From contig JBBQRG010000054.1 of the NCBI GenBank assembly GCA_038215095.1, forward strand, positions 1 through 20,603: DNA of 20,603 nt, read 5' to 3'. Numbering within the stretch: position 1 is the stretch's first letter; each line of letters starts with the position of its first letter. This stretch comes from DATACN01 sp038215095. Its GTDB lineage: Bacteria; Actinomycetota; Thermoleophilia; Solirubrobacterales; Thermoleophilaceae. A program made the position numbers and the translations under genes. Of the stretch, positions 1 through 6,879 are shown one piece after another. The notes below the pieces were generated by a model, which ran no database searches, had not been told where the DNA came from, and was given only the letters and a program-made list of their open reading frames with translations.

Positions 1-283
1 TGGGCAGCAGCTCCATCGTGTAGGCCTCGGTGCGCGGCTTGCCCTGCTCGCGGCTGAGCAGCTCGCTCAGCTCGTCGAGGCGGTCGAGCACCACCTGCGC
101 CGCGCGGCCCATGTAGCGGGCGCGGTCGGCCAGCGGCAGCGACGCCCAGAAGGGCTGGACCCCGGCGACGTCGTCCACCAGGGCCTGCACGGCGCCGGGG
201 TCGGTGGCCGGCACGGAGCCGAGCCGCCGGCCGTCGAGCGGGCTGAAGGACTCGAGCTGGCGAGCAGCGGCGGTGGCCTCCAT
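1..283 (-). CDS. Aldehyde dehydrogenase family protein, N-terminal part (cut by window start)
   Basis: About 94 codons are visible, starting at the ATG complementary to 281-283 and running off the left edge. The protein opens with a segment of the type ESFSPLDGRRLGSVPATDP, followed by a helical stretch (FWASLPLADRARYMGRAAQVV) and SREQGKPRTEAYTMELLP. This is the usual N-terminal part of NAD(P)-dependent aldehyde dehydrogenases: the 'nP.dG..lg.vp..d' strand, the RA..L helix and the E.GKP..EA segment. The catalytic Cys and Glu lie outside the window, so the substrate cannot be named. No Shine-Dalgarno precedes the ATG; an A/T-richer CACAAT lies seven bases upstream, like a weak -10 of a leaderless transcript. 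It is separate from the complete ALDH at 17368. Confidence 0.85.
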   Translation of the reverse strand, partial: MEATAAARQLESFSPLDGRRLGSVPATDPGAVQALVDDVAGVQPFWASLPLADRARYMGRAAQVVLDRLDELSELLSREQGKPRTEAYTMELLP

Positions 284-298
284 CGCCGCGATTGTGAA

Positions 299-583
299 CT
301 AGGCGGCGTTGCGGCCGCGAGCCGAGAGCGACACGCCGGCGGCGCTGAGCAGCTCGACAACCTCTGGCGCCGAGCCCACCACCACCGGACGGCCGTCGCC
401 GGCGTCCACGAGGCCGACGATCTTCTCGGCGCCGTCGATGGGCGCCGTGGCCACCAGAACGAGCCGCTCACGCGGGTCGTAGAAGGTGAAGCGCTTCGCG
501 CTCTCGGCGAGGTCGGGGCGGTGCCGCTCGAGGAAGGCCCGTACGCGCAGCGCGTCGCTGGGGCGCGCCAGGCGCAGCTTCAC
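299..583 (-). CDS. Small GNAT-like protein
   Basis: A 94-residue protein if it starts at the GTG complementary to 581-583. The N-terminus then reads MKLRLARPSDALRVRAFLER, the typical beta1-alpha1 opening of GNAT acetyltransferases, and an AGGTGG stands seven bases before this GTG. An in-frame ATG further upstream (632-634) would add 17 residues with no GNAT character, and its GGAGG directly abuts the ATG, which is too close. The rest contains a beta-hairpin-like segment (RERLVLVATAPIDGAEKIVGLVDAG) but no clear acetyl-CoA-binding Q/RxxGxG/A loop, and the protein is about two thirds of a normal GNAT domain. Catalytic activity is therefore doubtful; it may be a reduced or regulatory GNAT fold. 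It lies 15 bases upstream of the ALDH gene on the same strand, so the two are probably co-transcribed. Confidence 0.6.
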   Translation of the reverse strand: MKLRLARPSDALRVRAFLERHRPDLAESAKRFTFYDPRERLVLVATAPIDGAEKIVGLVDAGDGRPVVVGSAPEVVELLSAAGVSLSARGRNAA

Positions 584-674
584 CCTCAACCCACCTGCTT
601 CGTGGGTGGTTGCCAGTAGCGAGCCCGTGTCCATCCTCCGAGGGTGGCAGGCGGGGCGGACCCAGGCCAGCCGA

Positions 675-2000
675 TTAACCCCTGCGCAACTTTCTTATCC
701 GCTCCAAGCGCTCTTTCAGTGCAGATTCCTCGCCGTGGGGGCTCAGATCGAGGAACTTTTCGCCCACGGCCTCCGAAGGCATCATCTCCTGGGGAGCGAC
801 GCCCTCCTCGCGATCGTGCGGATAGTCATAACCCTCCCCGCGCCCCAGCTGCTTCGCCCCGGGGTAGTGGGCGTCCTGAAGGTAGGGCGGCGGAACCGGG
901 GTCCCGTGCTCGCGCACCCAGGCGCGGGCACGGCCGATCGCCTTGATGGACGCGTTCGACTTCGGAGCGAGCGACAGGTAGATCGCCGCCTGCGACAGGT
1001 TGAGCGCGCACTCCGGCATGCCCACGTGCTCGACCGCGTGCGCCGCGGCCACAGCCACCTCGAGCGCGCGCGGGTCGGCGTTGCCGATGTCCTCGCTGGC
1101 GAAAATCACCATGCGCCGCGCGATGAAGCGGGGGTCCTCGCCACCCTCGATCATCGCGGCCAGGTAGAGCAGCGAGGCGTCGGGGTCCGAGCCGCGGGTG
1201 GCCTTGATCCAGGCCGAGATCAGGTCGTAGTGGCGGTCGCCGCCCTTGTCGTAGAGCACGGCGCGCCGCTGCAGCGCGTCCTCGGCGTGGCGGACCGTCA
1301 CGGGCCTGTCGCCGACCGTCTCGCAGGCCAGCTCGAGCGCCGCCAGCGCCGTGCGGGCGTCGCCGCCCGAGCGGGCCGCCAGGAACTCGAGCGCGTCGTC
1401 CTTGACGGGGGGCGGGTCGGCAATGCCGCGCTCGTCGCCGAGCGCGCGGCGCAGCAGCGCCAGCACCTGCTCGTCCTCGAGCGAGCGCAGCTCGTAGACC
1501 TGGCTGCGGGAGAGCAGGGCGGAGTTCACCTCGAAGTAGGGGTTCTCGGTGGTGGCTCCCACCAGCGTCACGAGGCCCTCCTCGACCGCCGGCAGCAGGG
1601 TGTCCTGCTGGGCCTTGTTGAAGCGGTGGATCTCGTCGAGGAAGAAGATCGTGGGCTCGCCGCTGGTGGTGCGGCGGTGCTCGGCGCGCTCGATCACGTC
1701 GCGCACCTCCTGGCGGCCGGCGTTCACGGCGGAGGCCTCCTCGAAGGCCGCGCGCGCGTTCACGGCCAGCAGCCGGGCGAGCGTGGTCTTGCCCGTACCG
1801 GGCGGCCCGTACAGGATCATCGAGTGCGGCCGGCCCTCCTCGAGCGCGGTGCGCAGGGCGGAGCCGCGCTCCAGCAGGTGGTCCTGGCCGACGAACTCGC
1901 CCAGCGACGCCGGGCGCATGCGCGCCGCCAGGGGCTGGTCGGCGCCGGGGACCTTCGTGCGCCCGCGCGGGCCGTCCTCCAGGTCGAAAAGCCGCTCCAT
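675..2000 (-). CDS. rarA: Replication-associated recombination protein A (RarA/MgsA AAA+ ATPase)
   Basis: A 441-residue cytosolic AAA+ ATPase of the clamp-loader-related RarA/MgsA/WRNIP1 family, which acts at stalled replication forks. Walker A is GPPGTGKTT (residues 65-73), Walker B is FFLDEIHRF (119-127) and the sensor-1 strand is LVGATTENP (145-153). The C-terminal half carries the family signatures DLISAWIKATRGSDPDA, FIARRMVIFASEDIGNADP and PPYLQDAHYPGAKQLG. Length matches the usual 420-450 residues. The open frame extends 57 bases further to 2057, but that would overlap the upstream hydrolase. The ATG at 1998-2000 gives MERLFDLEDG, a plausible native start, 25 bases after the hydrolase stop. 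No strong ribosome-binding site precedes it. Its position downstream of tetR and the hydrolase suggests possible read-through, but it may also have its own promoter. Confidence 0.95.
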   Translation of the reverse strand: MERLFDLEDGPRGRTKVPGADQPLAARMRPASLGEFVGQDHLLERGSALRTALEEGRPHSMILYGPPGTGKTTLARLLAVNARAAFEEASAVNAGRQEVRDVIERAEHRRTTSGEPTIFFLDEIHRFNKAQQDTLLPAVEEGLVTLVGATTENPYFEVNSALLSRSQVYELRSLEDEQVLALLRRALGDERGIADPPPVKDDALEFLAARSGGDARTALAALELACETVGDRPVTVRHAEDALQRRAVLYDKGGDRHYDLISAWIKATRGSDPDASLLYLAAMIEGGEDPRFIARRMVIFASEDIGNADPRALEVAVAAAHAVEHVGMPECALNLSQAAIYLSLAPKSNASIKAIGRARAWVREHGTPVPPPYLQDAHYPGAKQLGRGEGYDYPHDREEGVAPQEMMPSEAVGEKFLDLSPHGEESALKERLERIRKLRRG

Positions 2001-2025
2001 GACTCGATTCTGGCAGCGGCGGTGG

Positions 2026-2808
2026 TCAGCGCCGGCCCAGAAACTCCGTAACGGCACGCGCCGTCTCCTGGGGCGCGTCCTCGTACACGAAGTGGCCGGC
2101 GCCGTCGACCACCACGAGCTCCGAGTCGGGCAGCTCGCGGTGGAAGCGCTCGGCGCCGGCCACAGGTGCGAAGGGGTCGTTCTCGCCCCAGAGCAGCAGC
2201 GACGGAACCCCGAGCCCCGCTAGCTGTCCGTCGTAGCGGCCGAGCTGATCGAAGTCGAGCGAGCGGTAGAGCTGGAGGTGGCCGAGGCGGCGCTCCTCGT
2301 CGGCGTAGCCGCGCCAGTACTCGTCGAGCGCGTCATCGCCGATGCCCGAGGACACCTGGCCGAGCATCGAGCCGAGCACCTCGCGGCTCATGTTGTCAAT
2401 CATCTCCTCGCCTGCGCCGGGCTCGCGCATGGCATTCGCCATCCCGTGCCACTTGCCGTCCGCGAAGAAGCCGGTGTCGCTGATCACGAGGCCGCGCACG
2501 GCGTCAGGGTGCTCGCAGGCCCAGGCCAGGCCGATCATGCCGCCCCAGTCGTGCACCACGAGCACCACGGGTCCCAGCGCGAGCTCGTCGTGGAAGCTCG
2601 CGAGCGAGTCGCGGTGGCGCTCCCAGGTGCCGGGCGGGTCCGGCGGCGAGTCGCCAAAGCCGGCGAGGTCAGGAGCCACGGCGCGCCACCCGGCATCGGC
2701 GATCGCGGGCATCAGGTCGCGCCACATGTAGGACGACTCCGGGTAGCCGTGCAGCAGCAGCGCGACCGGCGCGTCGGCGGCGCCCTGCTCGCGGTGGGCC
2801 AGCGTCAT
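2026..2808 (-). CDS. Alpha/beta hydrolase, epoxide hydrolase/haloalkane dehalogenase-like
   Basis: A 260-residue alpha/beta-hydrolase. The oxyanion-hole motif is LLHGYPESSYMWR (about residues 18-30). The nucleophile elbow is VVHDWGG with Asp87 as nucleophile, as in epoxide hydrolases and haloalkane dehalogenases rather than Ser esterases. The acid lies in LLWGENDPFAP and the base His in GAGHFVYED near the C-terminus. The Trp after the nucleophile matches the first halide-stabilising Trp of dehalogenases, but the Asn/Glu after HG that completes halide binding in that family is Tyr22. The HGxPES form resembles epoxide hydrolases. Substrate is unknown. No signal peptide, so cytosolic. The ATG overlaps the tetR stop as ATGA (2805-2808), indicating translational coupling and probable control by that regulator. 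Confidence 0.9.
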   Translation of the reverse strand: MTLAHREQGAADAPVALLLHGYPESSYMWRDLMPAIADAGWRAVAPDLAGFGDSPPDPPGTWERHRDSLASFHDELALGPVVLVVHDWGGMIGLAWACEHPDAVRGLVISDTGFFADGKWHGMANAMREPGAGEEMIDNMSREVLGSMLGQVSSGIGDDALDEYWRGYADEERRLGHLQLYRSLDFDQLGRYDGQLAGLGVPSLLLWGENDPFAPVAGAERFHRELPDSELVVVDGAGHFVYEDAPQETARAVTEFLGRR

Positions 2809-3416
2809 GCGCGCAGTATCGCGCGCTCCGTGAGGAGCGTGAAGAGGCGCTCGAGCGCCGGGCGGAAAACGTCGTCCTCGAAGTGCGGCTGCGGGTTGGC
2901 CAGCTGTCCGAGCATCAGGCCCGTGATGGCGCCCACCACGAGGCGCGCGTCGTCGACCGGCTTCGTCGAGCCGACGGCTCGCAGGCCCATCTCGGCCAGG
3001 CGCAGCCAGGCGCTCTCCCAGCGCCCCACCTCGTCGCGCAGCCAGGGCCGCCGGGTGCCCTCGAGCACCAGCTCAGTGAAGGCCACGTGACGGCTGGGGT
3101 TGTCCTCGAGGTCGGAGGCAAGCGCGGCCGCGACCGCCGCGGCCCAGTCGGCGGCGTCGAGCTCGCGCGGGGCGAGCTCCAGCACCACCGCCTCCACGCG
3201 CGCCACCTCCTCGCGCGCCGCAAGCAGGAAGGCCTCCTGCAGCAGCTGCTCCTTGGACTCGAACCAGTAGGTGGTGGCCGACACGGGCAGGCCGGCACGC
3301 TGGGCGACCGCCCGGTGCGTGACGGCGTCGGGACCGCGCTCGCCTATCACCGCCAGCGCCGCGCGGATGATCGCCTCGCGCCGTGCCTCGCCTCTTGGTA
3401 CATTTGTTCCGCTCAC
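2805..3416 (-). CDS. TetR/AcrR family transcriptional regulator
   Basis: A 203-residue one-component regulator. The N-terminal helix REAIIRAALAVIGERG and the helix-turn-helix VTHRAVAQRAGLPVSATTYWF (about residues 32-52), followed by SKEQLL, are diagnostic of TetR; the TTYWF ending of the recognition helix is typical of the family. The remaining ~140 residues are the ligand-binding/dimerisation helices, with a motif like LVVGAITGLMLGQL late in the protein. I chose the GTG complementary to 3414-3416; further GTGs up to 3458 would run into the divergent oxidase gene. No Shine-Dalgarno precedes this GTG, but TACAGT lies seven bases upstream, so a leaderless mRNA is likely. The first codons overlap dyad 1 and the promoter overlaps dyad 2, which fits autoregulation plus control of the divergent gene. 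Effector unknown. Confidence 0.93.
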   Translation of the reverse strand: MSGTNVPRGEARREAIIRAALAVIGERGPDAVTHRAVAQRAGLPVSATTYWFESKEQLLQEAFLLAAREEVARVEAVVLELAPRELDAADWAAAVAAALASDLEDNPSRHVAFTELVLEGTRRPWLRDEVGRWESAWLRLAEMGLRAVGSTKPVDDARLVVGAITGLMLGQLANPQPHFEDDVFRPALERLFTLLTERAILRA

Positions 3417-3431
3417 TGGTACAACTGTACT
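3397..3431. promoter_or_regulatory. Putative double TetR operator overlapping both divergent promoters
   Basis: Two similar 14-base dyads lie between or at the starts of the divergent genes. Box 1 is GGTACATTTGTTCC (3397-3410), an imperfect dyad with arms GGTACA/TGTTCC. Box 2 is GGTACAACTGTACT (3418-3431), containing the perfect inverted repeat GTACA-AC-TGTAC (3419-3430). Their starts are 21 bases apart, two helical turns, so both would face the same side of DNA. Box 2 contains hexamers resembling a -10 on both strands: TACAGT (minus, seven bases before the tetR GTG) and TACAAC (plus, seven bases before the oxidase ATG). Assignment to the adjacent TetR protein is inference from position. Confidence 0.65.
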
Positions 3432-3432
3432 G

Positions 3433-4686
3433 ATGCCCGCCGTCACGGACACGATCACCTACGAGGATCTCTACTCCCGCTGGGAGAAGGGCAACTGGCG
3501 CTCGACCGAGATCGACTTCTCGGAGGACGCGCGGCAGTGGCGCGAGGAGTTCTCGGAGCTCGAGCGCAAGGCGGCGCTGTGGAACTACGCGCTCTTCTTC
3601 TGGGGCGAGGACGCCGTGGCCGATGGCCTGTCGCCGTACATCGAGGCGGCGCCGCGCGAGGAGCAGAAGTACTTCCTGGCCACGCAGCAGGTCGACGAGG
3701 CGCGCCACGCCATCTTCTTCTCCCGCTTCATGCACGAGGTCTGCGGCGTCGAGGGCGACACCACGGCCGAGCGCCTCGCGGCTATCAAGCCGCAGCTCTC
3801 ATGGGGCTTTCGCAAGGTCTTCGGGCGCCTCGAGCAGATGTCCGAGGAGCTGCGCGCCGACCCGTCGGTCCCCAAGCTCGCCGCCGCGGTCGCGCTCTAC
3901 CACGTGATCATCGAGGCGACGCTCGCCCAGCCCGGTCAGCACTTCATCACGAGCTACCTCGAGCAGCGCGGCCTGCTGCCCGGCTTCCGCAAGGGCATGG
4001 AGCGCGTGGCGGCCGACGAGCAGCGCCACATCGGCTTCGGCGTGAAGCTGCTCGCGGACCTGGCGCGCGAGGACCCGGCCTGCAGGGAGTCGGTCGCCGA
4101 CCTCCTGCGCGAGGTCGTGCCGTGGAGCGTGGCCGTGCTCGTGCCGCCCAACTGGGACCGTCGCTACACGGAGTGCTTCGGCTTCACCCTGGAGCAGATC
4201 GGCGCCGAGGGCGCCGCCTCGTTCGAGACCAAGATGCGCAGCGCCGGCCTGCCGATCGACGAGCTGCCCGGCCCGCCGATCTTCTCGCCCAACATGACCG
4301 CTGAGCAGCGCGCCGAGAACGCCATGCGCCTCGTGTGGGCCGGCATCCTCGGCGAGAAGACGGGCCCGCCCAAGCGGGACCCCGAGACGATGGCGGCGCT
4401 GTTCCGGATGGTCGAGGGCGGCATGGCCACGCAAGAGGCGCCCCCCGGCGTCCTGCAGTGGGACTTCCCCGACGCGGACCCGTGGCACCTGGTGGTGGCG
4501 AACGGCAAGAGCCGCGTAGAACCGGGCCGCGCCGAGAACGCCACGGCCACGCTGCGACTGCGCTACGAGGACTGGGTGGACCTGGTGGCCGGCCGGGCGG
4601 ACCCCAGGAAGTTGGCGCTCAAGGGCCGCATACGCCCGAAGGGCGACCTGCGCTGGCTGTGGGACGCCCGGATTATGTTCTCGTAA
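3433..4686 (+). CDS. R2-like ligand-binding oxidase (R2lox) fused to SCP2-type domain
   Basis: A 417-residue protein starting at the ATG at 3433; longer in-frame starts lie inside tetR. Residues ~1-300 form a ferritin-like R2 di-metal domain. Ligand candidates are Glu59 (FFWGED), Glu89/His92 (DEARH), Glu161 (YHVIIEATLAQPG) and Glu196/His199 (DEQRH). Val62 and Tyr156 sit three residues after Glu59 and five before Glu161, the same offsets as the Val/Tyr pair that forms the ether cross-link in R2lox, so this is R2lox rather than a nucleotide reductase subunit. From ~335 to the end (WHLVVANGKSRVEPG, ATLRLRYEDWVDLVAGRAD, LKGRIRPKGDLRWLW) it matches an SCP2 sterol/lipid-carrier domain. R2lox proteins of ~300 residues normally lack this. 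No SD; probably leaderless. Likely oxidises a hydrophobic ligand; substrate unknown. Confidence 0.88.
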   Translation: MPAVTDTITYEDLYSRWEKGNWRSTEIDFSEDARQWREEFSELERKAALWNYALFFWGEDAVADGLSPYIEAAPREEQKYFLATQQVDEARHAIFFSRFMHEVCGVEGDTTAERLAAIKPQLSWGFRKVFGRLEQMSEELRADPSVPKLAAAVALYHVIIEATLAQPGQHFITSYLEQRGLLPGFRKGMERVAADEQRHIGFGVKLLADLAREDPACRESVADLLREVVPWSVAVLVPPNWDRRYTECFGFTLEQIGAEGAASFETKMRSAGLPIDELPGPPIFSPNMTAEQRAENAMRLVWAGILGEKTGPPKRDPETMAALFRMVEGGMATQEAPPGVLQWDFPDADPWHLVVANGKSRVEPGRAENATATLRLRYEDWVDLVAGRADPRKLALKGRIRPKGDLRWLWDARIMFS

Positions 4687-4729
4687 GCGAGCGAGCCCGC
4701 GGCCGCACGCGCCCCCGACGCCACGGAGC

Positions 4730-4735
4730 TAGGGT
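4730..4735 (+). promoter_or_regulatory. Putative -10 element of a leaderless promoter for the M20 peptidase operon
   Basis: TAGGGT fits the actinobacterial -10 pattern TANNNT and ends six bases before the ATG at 4742. Transcription would then start at or next to the start codon. The same bases also contain AGGG, which could act as a weak Shine-Dalgarno if the transcript starts further upstream; GGAG at 4725-4728 is another candidate. No convincing -35 was seen. It would drive the long plus-strand gene run from 4742. Confidence 0.45.
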
Positions 4736-4741
4736 GCTCGC

Positions 4742-6049
4742 ATGCCTGAGCGCGAGGTTCTCCAGCAGCGCACAACTGAGCTGCTCCGGGAGTTGATCCG
4801 CTTCAACACCGTCAATCCGCCGGGCAACGAGCAGGCGGCGCAGGAGTACCTCCGCGAGCTGCTCGAGGCCGCCGGCTTCGAGTGCGAGTTGCTGTCGGCG
4901 GTCGAGGGCCGGCCGAACCAGGTGGCGCGGTTGGGAGGCAAGTCGGACGGTCCCACGCTGTGCCTGCTCGGCCACGTGGACACCGTGCTGGCCGACCCCG
5001 ACGACTGGTCGGTGGACCCGTGGTCGGGGGAGCTGCGCGACGACTGCGTCTGGGGCCGAGGCGCGCTGGACATGAAGAGCCAGGTCGCGGCCGAGGTGGC
5101 CGCGGCGATCGTGCTTGCCGAGGAGGGCTGGCGGCCCGAGGCCGGCGAGCTGAAGCTGGTGCTGACCGCCGACGAGGAGGCCGGCGCCGAGTACGGCGCC
5201 AAGTGGCTCTGCGAGCAGCATCGCGACAAGGTGCGCTGCGACCTCGTGGTGAACGAGGGGGCCGGCGAGGTGTTCGAGTACGACGGCCGTCGTATCTACG
5301 CCGTCTGCGTAGCCGAGAAGGGCGTCTTCCGCTTCACGCTCTCCACGCACGGGCGCGCGGGGCATGCCTCGATCCCCCGCATCGGCGACAACGCGCTCAC
5401 GAAGATGGCCGGTGTGCTGGATGCGCTGCGCGAGCCCATGCCGGCCTACGAGCTGTCGCCCGAGCCGGAGGCCCTGATGCACGCGATGGGCGTGGACACG
5501 GGCGACCTCGACGCCGCGCTGAAGCAGGTGGCCGAGCAGGACGAGCGCGTGGCGGTGATCCTCGAGCCGATGCTCGGCGTGACGCTGGCGCCCACGATGA
5601 TCCGAGCCTCCGAGAAGATCAACGTGATCCCCGCGCGCGCGGAGCTGGGCGTGGACTGCCGGGTGCCGCCGGAGCTGGGCGAGGAGCACGCCCTCGAGCG
5701 CATCCACCAGGTGCTGGGCGAGGACGGCTACGACGTGGAGTTCCGTGACACGGTGGTGGGCAACCGCTCTCCGATCGACACGCCGCTGATGGACCGGATC
5801 CGCTCGTTCGTGGAGCGGGAGGATCCGGGTGCCGAGGTCGCGGCTATGGTGCTTCCAGGCTTCTCCGACTCGCGCTGGTTCCGCGAGGCCTTCCCCGACT
5901 GCACCGCGTATGGCTTCTTCCCACAGAACACGATGGACCTGTTCGAGGCGACGCCCTTGATCCACGGCGCCGACGAGCGCATCCCGGTGGCCGACCTCGG
6001 CCTGGCCGCGGCCTTCTACGCGGATCTCGCGGTGGAGGTGCTGCAGTGA
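4742..6049 (+). CDS. M20 family metallopeptidase (ArgE/DapE/ACY1/CPG2-like)
   Basis: A 435-residue cytosolic di-zinc amidohydrolase/peptidase. Metal ligands and catalytic residues of the M20 family are all visible: GHVDT (His78, with Asp80), GRGALDMKS (Asp110 as bridging ligand), TADEEAG (Glu145 general base, Glu146 ligand), NEGAG (Glu172) and a C-terminal PLIHGADERIPV (His408). The lid/dimerisation domain begins near RFTLSTHGRAGHASIP, which carries the conserved GRxxHAS motif. Length agrees with ACY1/ArgE-type enzymes. Substrate (acylated amino acid, succinyl-diaminopimelate or dipeptide) cannot be decided from the sequence; the neighbours are not arginine or lysine biosynthesis genes. Its TGA overlaps the next GTG as GTGA (6046-6049), so translation is coupled to the DUF1385 gene. 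First gene of the plus-strand run. Confidence 0.92.
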   Translation: MPEREVLQQRTTELLRELIRFNTVNPPGNEQAAQEYLRELLEAAGFECELLSAVEGRPNQVARLGGKSDGPTLCLLGHVDTVLADPDDWSVDPWSGELRDDCVWGRGALDMKSQVAAEVAAAIVLAEEGWRPEAGELKLVLTADEEAGAEYGAKWLCEQHRDKVRCDLVVNEGAGEVFEYDGRRIYAVCVAEKGVFRFTLSTHGRAGHASIPRIGDNALTKMAGVLDALREPMPAYELSPEPEALMHAMGVDTGDLDAALKQVAEQDERVAVILEPMLGVTLAPTMIRASEKINVIPARAELGVDCRVPPELGEEHALERIHQVLGEDGYDVEFRDTVVGNRSPIDTPLMDRIRSFVEREDPGAEVAAMVLPGFSDSRWFREAFPDCTAYGFFPQNTMDLFEATPLIHGADERIPVADLGLAAAFYADLAVEVLQ

Positions 6050-6870
6050 CCAAGCCGGTGCCCGAGGACAAGCTGCGCCTGGGCGGCATGGCGCTGCGCA
6101 ACGGCCTGCTCGTGCACGGCCCCACGCACTGGGCCGCCGCCGTGCGCACCCGCGACGGTGAGGTGAAGGTGGCCTCGGGCCGCAAGCCGAGCATCTCGGG
6201 CACCGCGGCCGAGCGGGTGCCCGGCCTTCGCGGCGTGCTGAAGCTGGGCGAGGCGATGGCGGTGATCCCTCTGGTCAAGCGCGCACTCCCCGAGGCGAAG
6301 CTGCCGATGCAGGACCTGCGCACGCTCGGCGCGATGGGCGCCGCCGCTGCGGGCGGCCAGGCGGTGCGGCGGCTCCACGCGCGCACGCTCGGCAGCGAAA
6401 CGCTCGTGGCGCTGATCAGCCTGGCGCCGGCGCTGATGGCGCTCCGCAGCGGCGACCTGGCGGCCTACCACGGCGTGGAGCACAAGGCGATCGCGGGCTA
6501 CGAAGACGGCGAGGACGCGGCCGGGGCCGAAAAGGAGCACGACCGCTGCGGCTCCCACCTGGTCACGCCGATGCTGGCCACCGCCACGCTCGGCAACGTG
6601 GCGGCGCGGCGAGCCGGTCTGAAGGGCCCCGCCGCCGAGGCCGCCGTGGGCGTGGGCAGCGCCGCAGTGGCCGTCGAGGTCTTCGCCTGGTCCGAGCGCC
6701 ACCCCGACTCGGGCATGGCCAGGCTGCTGCGAAAGCCCGGCTACGAGATCCAGCGCGTGGTGGGCACGCGCGAGCCGAGCGCAGAGCAGCTCGAAGTGGG
6801 CCGCGCCGCGCTGGAGGAGATCCTGCGCGTGGAGCAGCAGCCGCACGCCGGAACGCAGCCGCACGCCTAA
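6046..6870 (+). CDS. DUF1385 domain protein (YqhQ-like)
   Basis: A 274-residue protein of the DUF1385/YqhQ family, whose function is unknown. Diagnostic motifs are GGMALRNGLL (residues 13-22, corresponding to the family's 'GGQAVmeGVMm' box), YHGVEHKAI (141-149) and HDRCGSHLV (165-173). The conserved His, Glu and Cys residues suggest a metal site, but this is inference. Residues 119-133 (TLVALISLAPALMAL) form one hydrophobic segment; the canonical Bacillus protein has more obvious membrane helices, so this is a less hydrophobic form. The GTG start overlaps the peptidase stop by four bases. In Firmicutes yqhQ lies by papA-type M24 peptidase and efp genes; here it follows an M20 peptidase, a comparable but not identical neighbourhood. 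The C-terminal ~15 residues are low complexity. Confidence 0.85.
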   Translation: MTKPVPEDKLRLGGMALRNGLLVHGPTHWAAAVRTRDGEVKVASGRKPSISGTAAERVPGLRGVLKLGEAMAVIPLVKRALPEAKLPMQDLRTLGAMGAAAAGGQAVRRLHARTLGSETLVALISLAPALMALRSGDLAAYHGVEHKAIAGYEDGEDAAGAEKEHDRCGSHLVTPMLATATLGNVAARRAGLKGPAAEAAVGVGSAAVAVEVFAWSERHPDSGMARLLRKPGYEIQRVVGTREPSAEQLEVGRAALEEILRVEQQPHAGTQPHA

Positions 6871-6873
6871 CAT
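6868..6873 (+). promoter_or_regulatory. Putative internal -10 element containing the DUF1385 stop codon
   Basis: TAACAT fits TANNNT and is followed by six bases and then the ATG of the nicotinate phosphoribosyltransferase. Its first three bases are the TAA stop of the DUF1385 gene. No Shine-Dalgarno lies between the stop and the ATG, which supports a leaderless transcript starting here inside the gene run. Confidence 0.4.
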
Positions 6874-6879
6874 TCACCC

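Noticed and set aside
486..2051. Long plus-strand open frame opposite rarA
   Set aside because: Composition typical of an antisense shadow; rarA has all Walker and sensor motifs.
3433..4686. Class I ribonucleotide reductase beta subunit
   Set aside because: The Val/Tyr cross-link pair at R2lox offsets, the EATLAQPG segment and the SCP2-like tail fit R2lox. No large-subunit gene is nearby.
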